A stretch of 8,929 bases of DNA from Desulfobulbaceae bacterium UBA5628 (GCA_002421565.1 DIKC01000091.1:1-8929), one strand, 5' to 3'. Shown: positions 1-6,548, counted from the first letter of the stretch. Numbers and translations are program-made. Notes: generated by a model from the sequence alone, not told the origin.

Positions 1-68
1 CGGGCGATGAGCTGGGTGTACTGGGAACCGAAATCGAGGATCAGGATTTTTTCGCCGTGAATATCCAT
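1..68 (-). CDS. guaA: GMP synthase (glutamine-hydrolysing), N-terminal fragment
   Basis: Only the first 22 codons plus two bases are visible; the gene continues past the left edge. The translation begins MDIHGEKILILDFGSQYTQL, followed by IAR. The ILILDFGSQYTQLIAR stretch is the highly conserved start of the class I glutamine amidotransferase domain of GuaA. The enzyme takes ammonia from glutamine and aminates XMP to GMP with ATP in the cytoplasm. The ATG lies 2 bases after the guaB stop codon on the same strand, so the two genes almost certainly share a transcript and may be translationally coupled. The upstream ribosome-binding sequence is weak (TTAGG, inside the last guaB codons), which fits coupling. 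Identity is confident despite the short length because of the motif and the guaB neighbour; nothing can be said about the rest of the protein. Confidence 0.93.
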   Translation of the reverse strand, partial: MDIHGEKILILDFGSQYTQLIA

Positions 69-70
69 AA

Positions 71-1531
71 TTAACCTAAGCGGTAGTTGGGTGCTTCCTT
101 GGTGATGATCACGTCATGGACGTGGCTTTCCTTGAGGCCGGCGGCGGTGATCCGGACGAATTTCGCCTTTTGCCGCAGCTCCTCAATGGTGGCCGCCCCC
201 ACGTAGCCCATGCCGGAGCGCAGCCCGCCCATCAATTGATAGATCATGGTGGAAAGGGGGCCGCGGTAGGGCACCTTGCCCTCGATTCCTTCCGGCACCA
301 GTTTGGCCTGGGATTCCACTCCTTCCTGGAAGTAGCGGTCGCTGCTGCCCTGCTGCATGGCGCCCAGCGAGCCCATCCCCCGGTAACCCTTGTAGGTGCG
401 GCCCTGGTAGAGAAAGGTCTCGCCCGGCGACTCGTCGGTGCCGGCAAAGAGACTGCCGACCATGATCACGCTGGCCCCGATCCCGATCGCCTTGGTGATC
501 TCGCCGGAGAACTTGATCCCGCCGTCGGCGATCACCGGCACCCCGTGTCGATCCGCCACTTTAGCGCAGTTGTGAATCGCGGTCAGTTGCGGCACCCCGA
601 CCCCGGCCACGATCCGGGTGGTACAGATGGAGCCCGGCCCCACCCCCACCTTGACGCTGTCGGCCCCGGCCTTGATCAGGGCCTCGGCCGCTTCGGTGGT
701 GGCGATGTTGCCGGCAATCACCGGCAGGTCCGGGAAGGCGTCCTTGATCCGGACCAGGGCGTCGATGATATTCTTGGAATGGCCGTGGGCCGAATCCAGC
801 ACCACCACATCCACTCCGGCGGTGAGCAACTGCTCGATGTCGGCCAGGGAGGTGTTGACCCCGATCGCCGCCCCGGCCCGCAACCGGCCCAGCTCGTCCT
901 TGGCGGCCCAGGGGTAGCGCCTGATTTTCTCGATGTCCTTGATCGTGATCAGACCCTGGAGCCGGCCGTGTTCGTCCACCACCAGCAGCTTTTCAATCCG
1001 GTGTTCGTGAAGCAGGGCCTTGGACTGCTCCAAGGTGATCCCCGGCCTGGCGGTGACCAAGTTTTTGCTGGTCATCACGTCCCGGACCTTGAGGTTTTCG
1101 TCGGTGACAAAGCGGAGATCGCGGTTGGTGACGATCCCCACCAGCTTTTCGCCGCGCAGAACCGGCATCCCGGAAATCCGGTAGTTCTGCATGATTTCGT
1201 TGACCTCGCGGACGGTGAGCTCCTCCTCCACCGTGATCGGATCGACGATCATTCCGGATTCGGATTTTTTCACCTTGCGCACTTCCCGGGCCTGGGCCTC
1301 GATGGTCATGTTCTTGTGGATGATGCCGATCCCGCCCTCGCGGGCCATGGTGATGGCGGTGCGATGTTCGGTCACCGTGTCCATGGCCGCGCTCATCAGA
1401 GGGATATGGAGGCTGATGGTTTTGGTCAGCCGGGTTTGCAGGCTGACTTCCGAGGGCAGTACCTCGGAGGCGGCCGGCAGCAGCAGCAGGTCGTCAAAGG
1501 TATAGGCGGTCTCGATCTGGGAAAGCGGCAT
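71..1531 (-). CDS. guaB: Inosine-5'-monophosphate dehydrogenase
   Basis: This cytoplasmic enzyme oxidises IMP to XMP with NAD+, the committed step of GMP synthesis. The 486-residue length is normal for bacterial GuaB. The first part of the TIM barrel is seen from about residue 8 ([10 protein letters not shown]). A pair of CBS domains occupies about 92-206, and the barrel resumes after that. The active-site loop [11 protein letters not shown] places the catalytic cysteine at Cys303. The phosphate-binding ADGGIK is at 335-340, and the mobile-flap Arg399-Tyr400 pair sits in SSDRYFQ. I chose the ATG at 1531 because AAGGAG lies 6 bases upstream and the IMPDH alignment begins there. An in-frame ATG at 1576 would add 15 residues, but it lacks a ribosome-binding site and sits beside the predicted -10 box. 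guaA follows after 2 bases. No key residue is missing. Confidence 0.98.
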   Translation of the reverse strand: MPLSQIETAYTFDDLLLLPAASEVLPSEVSLQTRLTKTISLHIPLMSAAMDTVTEHRTAITMAREGGIGIIHKNMTIEAQAREVRKVKKSESGMIVDPITVEEELTVREVNEIMQNYRISGMPVLRGEKLVGIVTNRDLRFVTDENLKVRDVMTSKNLVTARPGITLEQSKALLHEHRIEKLLVVDEHGRLQGLITIKDIEKIRRYPWAAKDELGRLRAGAAIGVNTSLADIEQLLTAGVDVVVLDSAHGHSKNIIDALVRIKDAFPDLPVIAGNIATTEAAEALIKAGADSVKVGVGPGSICTTRIVAGVGVPQLTAIHNCAKVADRHGVPVIADGGIKFSGEITKAIGIGASVIMVGSLFAGTDESPGETFLYQGRTYKGYRGMGSLGAMQQGSSDRYFQEGVESQAKLVPEGIEGKVPYRGPLSTMIYQLMGGLRSGMGYVGAATIEELRQKAKFVRITAAGLKESHVHDVIITKEAPNYRLG

Positions 1532-1537
1532 GGAAAA

Positions 1538-1543
1538 CTCCTT
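1538..1543 (-). promoter_or_regulatory. guaB ribosome-binding site
   Basis: AAGGAG on the minus strand, 6 bases before the ATG at 1531. It decides between this start and the upstream in-frame ATG at 1576, which has no comparable site. Confidence 0.85.
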
Positions 1544-1579
1544 CGCGCGGCTGAGGTTTACCTGTTCCGTAAACATTCA

Positions 1580-1608
1580 ATGATACTCGTTTAAGCGGGT
1601 TGCGTAAA
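1580..1608 (-). promoter_or_regulatory. Predicted sigma-70-type promoter of guaB-guaA
   Basis: On the minus strand, a -35 box TTTACG (1608-1603) is followed by a 17-base spacer and a -10 box TATCAT (1585-1580), matching consensus at 4/6 and 5/6 positions. Transcription would start near 1573, giving a leader of about 42 bases before the guaB ATG at 1531. I saw no clear purine-repressor operator, but I have no species-specific model. This is read by eye only. Confidence 0.55.
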
Positions 1609-1635
1609 TTGTAATTTTGCAAAGCCGCGGCCCTC

Positions 1636-1664
1636 TTGCCCGTTGTCGGATTATGCGCTAGGAT
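1636..1664 (+). promoter_or_regulatory. Possible promoter of the YciO/TsaC-like gene
   Basis: A TTGCCC box (1636-1641), a 17-base spacer and a TAGGAT box (1659-1664) each match consensus at 4/6 positions. They would start transcription near 1671, about 40 bases before the GTG start. This is weaker than the divergent guaB promoter, whose -35 box ends about 28 bases away. Confidence 0.35.
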
Positions 1665-1711
1665 GACTAAATTTTGCGGCAAGGTTTTGGCTGGCTACGA
1701 GGAGAAAGCAG

Positions 1712-2317
1712 GTGTTGCTTGAGATCAATTCGGACAATCCCCAACCCCGGCTAATCGGTCAGGTGGTGGAGGCGCTGCGGCAGGGGGCGGTGATCTGCTA
1801 TCCCACCGACACGGTCTACGGGATCGGCTGCGATATTTTCAATCAGAAGGCGGTCAAGAGGATTTATCAGCTCAAGCAGCGGGCGGTCGGCAAACCTTTC
1901 AGCTTTATCTGCGCCGACCTCAAGGATGTGAGCACTTACGCCCATGTCTCCAACCACGGCTATCGGCTGATGCGCAAATGCCTGCCCGGCCCCTACACCT
2001 TTGTTCTGCCCGCCGCCAAGATCGTTCCCAAAATCATGATGAGCAAACAGAAGACGGTGGGAATCCGGGTGCCGGATCACCGGGTGTGCATGGACTTGGT
2101 CAGCGCTCTCGGCAATCCGATCCTGACCACCAGCGCCTCCCCGGATGACCGGGACGCCCCGTTGCTCATCCACGCCTATGAGGTGGAAGAACTCTTCGGC
2201 AAGGTAGTGGATTACATCATCGACTGCGGGCCGCTGGCCGATTCCGAGCCATCGACGGTGGTGTCGCTGGTCGATGAGACGGTGGAGATTCTGCGCCAGG
2301 GCAAGGGCGTCCTTTGA
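1712..2317 (+). CDS. YciO/TsaC-family protein (Sua5/YrdC superfamily)
   Basis: A 201-residue single YrdC-fold protein. Members bind double-stranded RNA or nucleotides. The TsaC/Sua5 branch makes threonylcarbamoyl-AMP for tRNA t6A modification, while the YciO branch has an unsettled role. YPTDTVYGIGCD (30-41), the PGPYTFVLP stretch (92-100) and TVGIRVPDH (115-123) are typical. Overall it resembles E. coli YciO as I recall it: DNPQPRLI near the start, KPFSF, then YRLM. Of the TsaC active-site tetrad (K-x-R...S-x-N), Lys55 and Arg57 are present in LKQR and Ser141 in TTSAS, but the Asn position is Ser143. The GTG start has GAGGAG 7 bases upstream (1699-1704). It is divergent from guaB and convergent with the ihfB-like gene. 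I leave the symbol empty because YciO versus functional TsaC cannot be settled from one sequence. Confidence 0.9.
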   Translation: MLLEINSDNPQPRLIGQVVEALRQGAVICYPTDTVYGIGCDIFNQKAVKRIYQLKQRAVGKPFSFICADLKDVSTYAHVSNHGYRLMRKCLPGPYTFVLPAAKIVPKIMMSKQKTVGIRVPDHRVCMDLVSALGNPILTTSASPDDRDAPLLIHAYEVEELFGKVVDYIIDCGPLADSEPSTVVSLVDETVEILRQGKGVL

Positions 2318-2328
2318 CGCCCGTTTTT
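2305..2328 (+). terminator. Intrinsic terminator of the YciO/TsaC-like gene
   Basis: GGGCGTC (2305-2311) and GACGCCC (2316-2322) form a perfect 7-bp stem with a 4-base loop, followed by G and five T's (2324-2328). The TGA stop codon of the upstream gene (2315-2317) lies in the loop and 3' arm. The opposite-strand flank is not T-rich, so it should act mainly on plus-strand transcripts. Confidence 0.8.
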
Positions 2329-2611
2329 ATTTCTGGTCGATGAGCGCTTCCTTGAGCGATTTGCTCATGGTGAAGTGCACGTTCTTGCGGGTTGGTATCT
2401 TCATGATGCTGCCGGTGCGGGGGTTTTTGGTGACCCGGGCCTTGCGTTTGCGCACCGAAAAACTGCCGAAGCCGCGGATTTCCACCCGCCGTTCGTCTTC
2501 CAGGGCGGTCAGAATGGTTTCCAGCATGATGTCGATGGCCTGATCCAGATCCTTTTTCAGGAATCCCGGCATCTCTTCCGCGACCGCATTGATCAAATCC
2601 CGTTTCAGCAT
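2327..2611 (-). CDS. ihfB: HU/IHF-family DNA-bending protein, probably IHF beta
   Basis: A 94-residue nucleoid protein of the bacterial HU/IHF family. It binds the DNA minor groove as a dimer and bends DNA for recombination, replication and transcription. The N-terminal helices run from MLKRDLINAVAEE to about residue 40. The VEIRGFGSFSVRKR strand region follows (43-56). The beta arm carries NPRTG (63-67), with the DNA-intercalating proline at Pro64. The VEIRGFGSFS wording is IhfB-like, and E. coli ihfB also lies downstream of rpsA, which supports the beta-subunit call; an HU homodimer remains possible. The ATG at 2611 starts at the family N-terminus and has AAAAGGA 8 bases upstream. A longer frame starting at 2653 would overlap sppA. 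The gap to the sppA stop is 19 bases, suggesting one transcript. Its stop codon lies in the T-run of the convergent terminator. Confidence 0.88.
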   Translation of the reverse strand: MLKRDLINAVAEEMPGFLKKDLDQAIDIMLETILTALEDERRVEIRGFGSFSVRKRKARVTKNPRTGSIMKIPTRKNVHFTMSKSLKEALIDQK

Positions 2612-2630
2612 GGTTCTTTTCCTTTTCCCG

Positions 2631-3554
2631 TTATGGTGACATGGTCCATTCATACGCCAGGGTCGGCAGCATCAGCAACGGCCGGGTGAGGGCCGCCCGG
2701 GCCTGCTCGCCCATGAACAGTGACAACAGTGAAAAATCTTTTTTGGCCGGATAAATCAGGTTCGGCGCCTTGGCGGTGTCCAGCCCGGCCAGCCCGGCCG
2801 CCAGCAGCGCGGCGTCGTTTAAATTTCCCAGCGCATCAACCAGTTGGTGATCCAAGGCCTGGGCCCCGGAGAATATCCGGCCGTCGGCCAGGCCGCGTAC
2901 CGTTTCTTCCGGCAGGTTGCGGCTGGCCGCCACCGCCGTAATAAACTGACTGTGTACTCCGTCGATCAACTCCTGGAGCATGAGCCGCTCTTCTTCGGTC
3001 ATCGGCCGTTCCGCCGATCCCACGTCCTTGAGCGCCCCGCTTTTGATCACTTCGCTCCGGTAGCCGATCTTGGCGAACAGCTCTTCCAGGTTGGCGAACT
3101 TGACGATCACCCCCATGCTGCCGGTGATGGTGCCGGGGTTGGCCACGATCTTGCCGGCCCCCAAGGCGGCGTACAATCCGCCGGAGGCCGCCACCGAACC
3201 GAGGGAGGCCACCACCGGCTTTATCGCATTGGTTCGCTTGACCTCCTCGTAGAGTTCCTGGGAGGCTCCCACCGCCCCGCCGGGGCTGTCGATCCGCAGC
3301 AGCACCGCCTTGATCGATGCCTCTTCGCGAAAGGCGGTAAGGTCGGCGATAATCTCATCGGCGGTGGTAATCACCCCCTTGATTTCGATCACCCCCACCC
3401 CGTCCCGGCGGCTGAACAATTCCTTTTTGGCCGGGCCGCCGAAGGAGGCGATCAGCAAGGTTACGCCGCCCCAGAAAATCAACATCACCAGCGCCAGCAA
3501 CAGGCAGCCGGTAAGGAAGGGGTGTTCCTGGCGGAATAACCTTGCCCCGCTCAT
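2631..3554 (-). CDS. sppA: Signal peptide peptidase SppA (S49 family, short form)
   Basis: An inner-membrane serine protease that degrades cleaved signal peptides. The 307 residues match the short form with one protease domain (as in Bacillus) rather than the roughly 600-residue duplicated E. coli form. A hydrophobic N-terminal anchor spans about 13-38 after a short charged head. The protease domain starts at GVGVIEIKG (52-60). RIDSPGG (87-93) is characteristic. The catalytic serine is expected at Ser124 in SVAASGG, and the general-base lysine at Lys176 in KSGALKD. The GSMGV stretch (145-149) is also typical. The gene begins 8 bases after the rpsA stop with only a poor ribosome-binding site, so coupled translation with rpsA is likely. 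It is followed after 19 bases by the ihfB-like gene. Both catalytic residues are present, so it should be active. Confidence 0.95.
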   Translation of the reverse strand: MSGARLFRQEHPFLTGCLLLALVMLIFWGGVTLLIASFGGPAKKELFSRRDGVGVIEIKGVITTADEIIADLTAFREEASIKAVLLRIDSPGGAVGASQELYEEVKRTNAIKPVVASLGSVAASGGLYAALGAGKIVANPGTITGSMGVIVKFANLEELFAKIGYRSEVIKSGALKDVGSAERPMTEEERLMLQELIDGVHSQFITAVAASRNLPEETVRGLADGRIFSGAQALDHQLVDALGNLNDAALLAAGLAGLDTAKAPNLIYPAKKDFSLLSLFMGEQARAALTRPLLMLPTLAYEWTMSP

Positions 3555-3562
3555 GGCTTGCT

Positions 3563-5275
3563 TCAGGCCTCGTCCTTGTCCTTGTTCCCCATCTCTTCCT
3601 TGAGCAGATCGCCCAGGGTGGAAGGACCGCTCTTGACCTGCTTCTGCTTGTACTCTTCCAGCCGTCCTTCGCCGCCTTCATCGCTCAAGGCCTTGATCGA
3701 AAGGCCGATCTTGCGATCCTTGGCCGAGACATTGATCACCTTGGCGGTTAGGGAATCGCCCACCGTGTACTGGCCGACCGGGGTATCCACTTTTTCCTTG
3801 CTCAGCTCGGAAACGTGGATCAATCCCTCGATCCCTTCCTCCAGTTCGACAAAGACCCCGAACTCGGTGACATTGGTGATCTTACCGGTGACCGTGGTGC
3901 CGATGGCGAATTTTTCCACCGCCGCTTCCCAGGGATCCGGTTCCAGTTGCTTGATCCCCAGGGAGAAGCGTTCGTTCTCCTTGTCGATCTTGAGGACCAC
4001 TGCCTGGATGGTTTCGCCCTTGGCGTATTTTTCGCCCGGATGTTTGATCCGCTCGGTCCAAGAGAGGTCGGAAACGTGGATCAGGCCGTCGATTCCTTCC
4101 TCGATCCCGATGAAAATCCCGAAATCGGTGATGTTCTTGACCTTGCCCTCGATGATCGAACCCACCGGATAATTGTCCGCCACCATGTCCCAGGGGTTGG
4201 GCTGGAGCTGCTTCATCCCCAGCGAGATGCGCTTGGCCTCGGGGTCGACGTTGAGCACCACCACTTCGACCTCTTCGCCCACCGCCACGATCTTGGAGGG
4301 ATGACGGGATTTTTTGGACCAGGACATCTCGGAGATGTGAACCAGCCCCTCCACCCCTTCCTCCAGTTCGACAAAGGCGCCGTAATCGGTGATGCTGACC
4401 ACCTTGCCCGGCACCTTGGCGCTTACCGGATAGCGAGACTGGATGGTTTCCCAGGGATCGCTCTTGAGTTGTTTTACCCCCAGGGAAACCTTGTCGTTTT
4501 CCTGGTCGTATTTGAGCACCTTGACCTCGATTTCGTCCCCTACCTTATATAGCTTGGAAGGATGGGATACCCGGCCCCAGGAAAGATCGGTGATGTGGCA
4601 GAGACCGTCCATGCCGCCGAGATCGATGAAGATGCCGTAATCGGTGATATTGGTAACCGCGCCCTTGAGGGTCTGGCCCTCGCTCAGGGTGGAGCGCATA
4701 TCGTCGCGCAGTTGCTTGCGTTCCTCCTCCAGGATGGCCCGGCGGGAGATGACCACGTTGTTGCGGCGGCGGTTGAACTTGAGAATTTTAAAATCCAGGG
4801 TTTCGCCGATCAGGCCGTCCAAGTCGCGAACCGGCCGCAGATCGATCTGGGAATAGGGCAGGAAGGCCGGCACGCCGATATCCACCGAAAGACCGCCCTT
4901 GACCCGGCTGTCCACCCGGCCGGGAATGGTTCCGTCCGCTTCCTGGATGCGGGCGATTTCCTCCCACACCTTGATCCCGATCGCCTTTTCGCGGGATAGT
5001 TTGACCCCGCCTTCCGGCTCCCGTTTTTCCACGAAAACCTCAAAGGTGTCGCCCACCTTGACCTCGATGGCGCCATCTTCGTCCTTGAACTCGGCAATAT
5101 CGATCTCGCCTTCCGATTTGTCGCCGATATCGACCAGGACGAAATCCTTGCCCACCGCGATGACCTCGCCTTTGACCACTTCGCCCACACCCGCTACCTG
5201 GATGCTCTGCTCGAACAGATCGGCGAAGGACTCTCCACCACCACTGGTTGTTGTTGTGTCTGTGCTTTGTACCAT
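3563..5275 (-). CDS. rpsA: 30S ribosomal protein S1
   Basis: S1 binds mRNA on the small ribosomal subunit and helps load leaders that are structured or have weak ribosome-binding sites. The 570-residue protein (E. coli: 557) has six S1 OB-fold repeats at about 31-97, 115-179, 199-268, 284-355, 371-441 and 458-528. Domains 3-6 are the most alike, each carrying a (I/V)T(D/E)(Y/F)G(I/A/V)F core, a GL(C/V/I)H(I/V)S-type segment and, between domains, PW(E/D) linkers. The first two are more divergent, as expected for the ribosome-binding part. The C-terminus is a charged, Lys/Glu-rich tail. I chose the ATG at 5275 because AAGGAG lies 8 bases upstream; the in-frame ATG at 5293 has no such site. A likely promoter lies just upstream, and sppA follows after 8 bases. 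Confidence 0.98.
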   Translation of the reverse strand: MVQSTDTTTTSGGGESFADLFEQSIQVAGVGEVVKGEVIAVGKDFVLVDIGDKSEGEIDIAEFKDEDGAIEVKVGDTFEVFVEKREPEGGVKLSREKAIGIKVWEEIARIQEADGTIPGRVDSRVKGGLSVDIGVPAFLPYSQIDLRPVRDLDGLIGETLDFKILKFNRRRNNVVISRRAILEEERKQLRDDMRSTLSEGQTLKGAVTNITDYGIFIDLGGMDGLCHITDLSWGRVSHPSKLYKVGDEIEVKVLKYDQENDKVSLGVKQLKSDPWETIQSRYPVSAKVPGKVVSITDYGAFVELEEGVEGLVHISEMSWSKKSRHPSKIVAVGEEVEVVVLNVDPEAKRISLGMKQLQPNPWDMVADNYPVGSIIEGKVKNITDFGIFIGIEEGIDGLIHVSDLSWTERIKHPGEKYAKGETIQAVVLKIDKENERFSLGIKQLEPDPWEAAVEKFAIGTTVTGKITNVTEFGVFVELEEGIEGLIHVSELSKEKVDTPVGQYTVGDSLTAKVINVSAKDRKIGLSIKALSDEGGEGRLEEYKQKQVKSGPSTLGDLLKEEMGNKDKDEA

Positions 5276-5283
5276 TTCCGACG

Positions 5284-5289
5284 CTCCTT
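5284..5289 (-). promoter_or_regulatory. rpsA ribosome-binding site
   Basis: AAGGAG on the minus strand, 8 bases before the ATG at 5275. It sets the rpsA start 6 codons inside the longest open frame. Confidence 0.85.
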
Positions 5290-5317
5290 GCATGGGATTA
5301 AGAAATACGATCGGCGT

Positions 5318-5354
5318 TATATACCAGAGAGTAGGCGCAAATACAATTTTTTTT
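5318..5354 (-). promoter_or_regulatory. Predicted rpsA promoter with upstream A-tract
   Basis: On the minus strand, TTGTAT (5346-5341), a 17-base spacer and TATATA (5323-5318) form a -35/-10 pair; an overlapping TATAAC two bases further on is an alternative -10 box. Directly upstream of the -35 box is a run of eight A's (5354-5347), resembling a promoter UP element as found at strong ribosomal promoters. Transcription would start near 5311, giving a leader of about 36 bases. It would also drive sppA and ihfB. Confidence 0.55.
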
Positions 5355-5392
5355 GTGATCAGTTCGGGAGGGGAGGCGAAAAAGACGCGGGC

Positions 5393-6343
5393 TCAGGCGC
5401 AACGGGGGTTATCGGCCGACAGGGAGTCGTCGCAGGTGATCCGGTCGCCGCCCGCCGCTTTGCCGGCGTACATCGCCTGGTCGGCCCGCCGGACCAGATC
5501 TTCGATATCCTCTTCCCAGCTCTGTTCCGGCCGCCGGATAAAGGGAGCCAGGCCGATACTGAGGGTGGTGGCGCCAAAGGGATTTTTTCGGTACTGATCG
5601 AGAATACGGCCGGCAATGCTTACCGCCTGGCCGTTTTGGGTGTAGGGCAGGATGATCGCGAACTCGTCGCCGCCGTAGCGGCAGCAGATGTCAACCTTGT
5701 CGCGGGTGTTGTCCAGCAGCACCTTGCCGATCGCCTGCAACGCCAGATCGCCGGCCTGGTGGCCATGTTCATCGTTGTATTTTTTGAAGCCGTCCACATC
5801 GACAATGGCCAGAAAAACCGGATATTCCTGGCGATGAGCCCGGGGGATTTCCTCATGGAGCTTGGCGTCGAAGCCCCGCCGGTTGTAAAGGCCGGTCAGG
5901 ACATCGCACATCGAGAGGTGTTCCAGTTTGCGAACCAGGGTTTGTTCCCGGAAGACCCGGTTGAGCTTGGCTTCCAGTTCATCGATATTGAAGGGCTTGG
6001 AGATGAAATCGCAGGCCCCGGCCTTGATCACCTCGGTGTAACTGTAGGTTTCGGCGTAGCCGGTGATCATGATTACATCCAGGCGGGGGTAAAGATTTTT
6101 GGCCTCCTTGAGCAGGGCCATGCCGTCCATTTTGGGCATGGTGATGTCGGTGAGCACCACCGAGAAGCCGCCTTCCTTGAGCCGTTCCAGGGCCTCTTCC
6201 CCGTTGGTGGCGGTGACGCATTGGTAGCCGAAGGAGGTGATCGCCCCCTTGAGCAACTCAAGAATCATGGGGTCGTCGTCGGCCACCAGGATCTTGGCTG
6301 GAAAATCGTCGGGCGCGCCGGAGGGGTCGGATAAAACGGTCAT
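5393..6343 (-). CDS. Response regulator with REC and GGDEF domains (diguanylate cyclase)
   Basis: A soluble 316-residue protein predicted to make cyclic di-GMP from two GTP when its receiver domain is phosphorylated. The REC domain spans about 17-130: acidic residues Asp22-Asp24 in VADDDP, phospho-acceptor Asp66 in LTDITMP, Thr94 in MITGYA and Lys116 in SKPF. A helical linker leads to the GGDEF domain at about 143-303, starting with DVLTGLYNRRGF. Metal-binding Asp182 lies in IVDVDGFKKYND and the intact active loop GGDEF is at 224-228. The inhibitory RxxD site expected five residues before GGDEF reads DKVD (215-218), so feedback inhibition may be absent. No membrane segment or signal peptide is present. 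The ATG at 6343 has CAGGA 7 bases upstream. No cognate histidine kinase gene is in the window. The C-terminal tail after about residue 303 is short and unconserved. Confidence 0.95.
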   Translation of the reverse strand: MTVLSDPSGAPDDFPAKILVADDDPMILELLKGAITSFGYQCVTATNGEEALERLKEGGFSVVLTDITMPKMDGMALLKEAKNLYPRLDVIMITGYAETYSYTEVIKAGACDFISKPFNIDELEAKLNRVFREQTLVRKLEHLSMCDVLTGLYNRRGFDAKLHEEIPRAHRQEYPVFLAIVDVDGFKKYNDEHGHQAGDLALQAIGKVLLDNTRDKVDICCRYGGDEFAIILPYTQNGQAVSIAGRILDQYRKNPFGATTLSIGLAPFIRRPEQSWEEDIEDLVRRADQAMYAGKAAGGDRITCDDSLSADNPRCA

Positions 6344-6445
6344 GGCTGATTCCTGATGAATTTTCGTTGCCTTTTTTCGTTATTTGTTCTAAGCAATGGC
6401 CCTTCTGTCGGCCGCCTTTGTAACCATAATACAGCCGACGGGAAA

Positions 6446-6454
6446 AGTATAGCA
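6446..6454 (-). promoter_or_regulatory. Possible extended -10 promoter of the REC-GGDEF gene
   Basis: On the minus strand, TGCTATACT forms an extended -10 element (TGn plus TATACT, 5/6 match). There is no good -35 box at 17 bases, which is tolerated for extended -10 promoters. The start would be near 6439, giving a leader of roughly 95 bases. Confidence 0.4.
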
Positions 6455-6470
6455 CAACCGGACGGCGTTC

Positions 6471-6490
6471 CCCGGCTTGACAAGGCCGGG
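6471..6490. repeat. Inverted repeat enclosing a -35 box
   Basis: CCCGGC (6471-6476) and GCCGGG (6485-6490) are perfect inverted arms around an 8-base centre that contains TTGACA. The position suits a repressor operator, but the arms are only 6 bp and GC-rich, so chance is possible. Confidence 0.4.
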
Positions 6491-6505
6491 CAAACAAAGC
6501 ATATT
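6477..6505 (+). promoter_or_regulatory. Predicted sigma-70-type promoter of the flavoprotein gene
   Basis: A perfect TTGACA (6477-6482), a 17-base spacer and CATATT (6500-6505, 4/6 match) predict a start near 6512 and a leader of about 37 bases before the ATG at 6549. It may also serve the downstream pcnB gene. Confidence 0.6.
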
Positions 6506-6548
6506 GCCCATTTGGTCGCCAAAATAATCACAGGAGTAGTTGCGGATA

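Larger units (their letters stand above)
6344..6548. other. Divergent intergenic region between the REC-GGDEF and flavoprotein genes
   Basis: A 205-base stretch with no credible coding sequence. It holds outward promoters on both strands, an inverted repeat around the plus-strand -35 box (6471-6490) and a second inverted repeat (GTCGGC at 6407-6412, GCCGAC at 6434-6439) at the start of the minus-strand leader. It also holds two copies of TTTTCGTT (6361-6368, 6374-6381). I looked for a cyclic di-GMP riboswitch of the GEMM type in the leader and did not recognise its conserved core. Confidence 0.6.

Noticed and set aside
1576..1576. Upstream ATG start for guaB
   Set aside because: It has no ribosome-binding site, sits next to the predicted -10 box and adds 15 residues not expected in IMP dehydrogenases.
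116..1594. A 492-codon open frame on the plus strand, antisense to guaB
   Set aside because: The translation is rich in Gly, His, Asp and Pro with no recognisable domain, and guaB on the other strand is unmistakable. It is a codon-bias shadow.
2843..3539. Plus-strand open frame of 231 codons opposite sppA
   Set aside because: sppA has both catalytic residues and a membrane anchor in the opposite frame; the plus-strand frame shows no protein family features.
3815..4999. Plus-strand open frames opposite rpsA (3815-4552 and 4562-4999)
   Set aside because: They mirror the S1 repeats on the other strand and share their periodicity; there is no independent evidence for coding.
5340..5400. Intrinsic terminator after the REC-GGDEF gene
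   Set aside because: There is a short T-run after the stop codon on that strand, but I could not find a convincing GC stem before it.
5267..6334. A 355-codon plus-strand open frame antisense to the REC-GGDEF gene
   Set aside because: It overlaps a complete REC-GGDEF protein and has shadow-type composition with no motif.
6344..6440. Cyclic di-GMP (GEMM) riboswitch in the REC-GGDEF leader
   Set aside because: The conserved GEMM core sequences were not found; only a simple inverted repeat is present.
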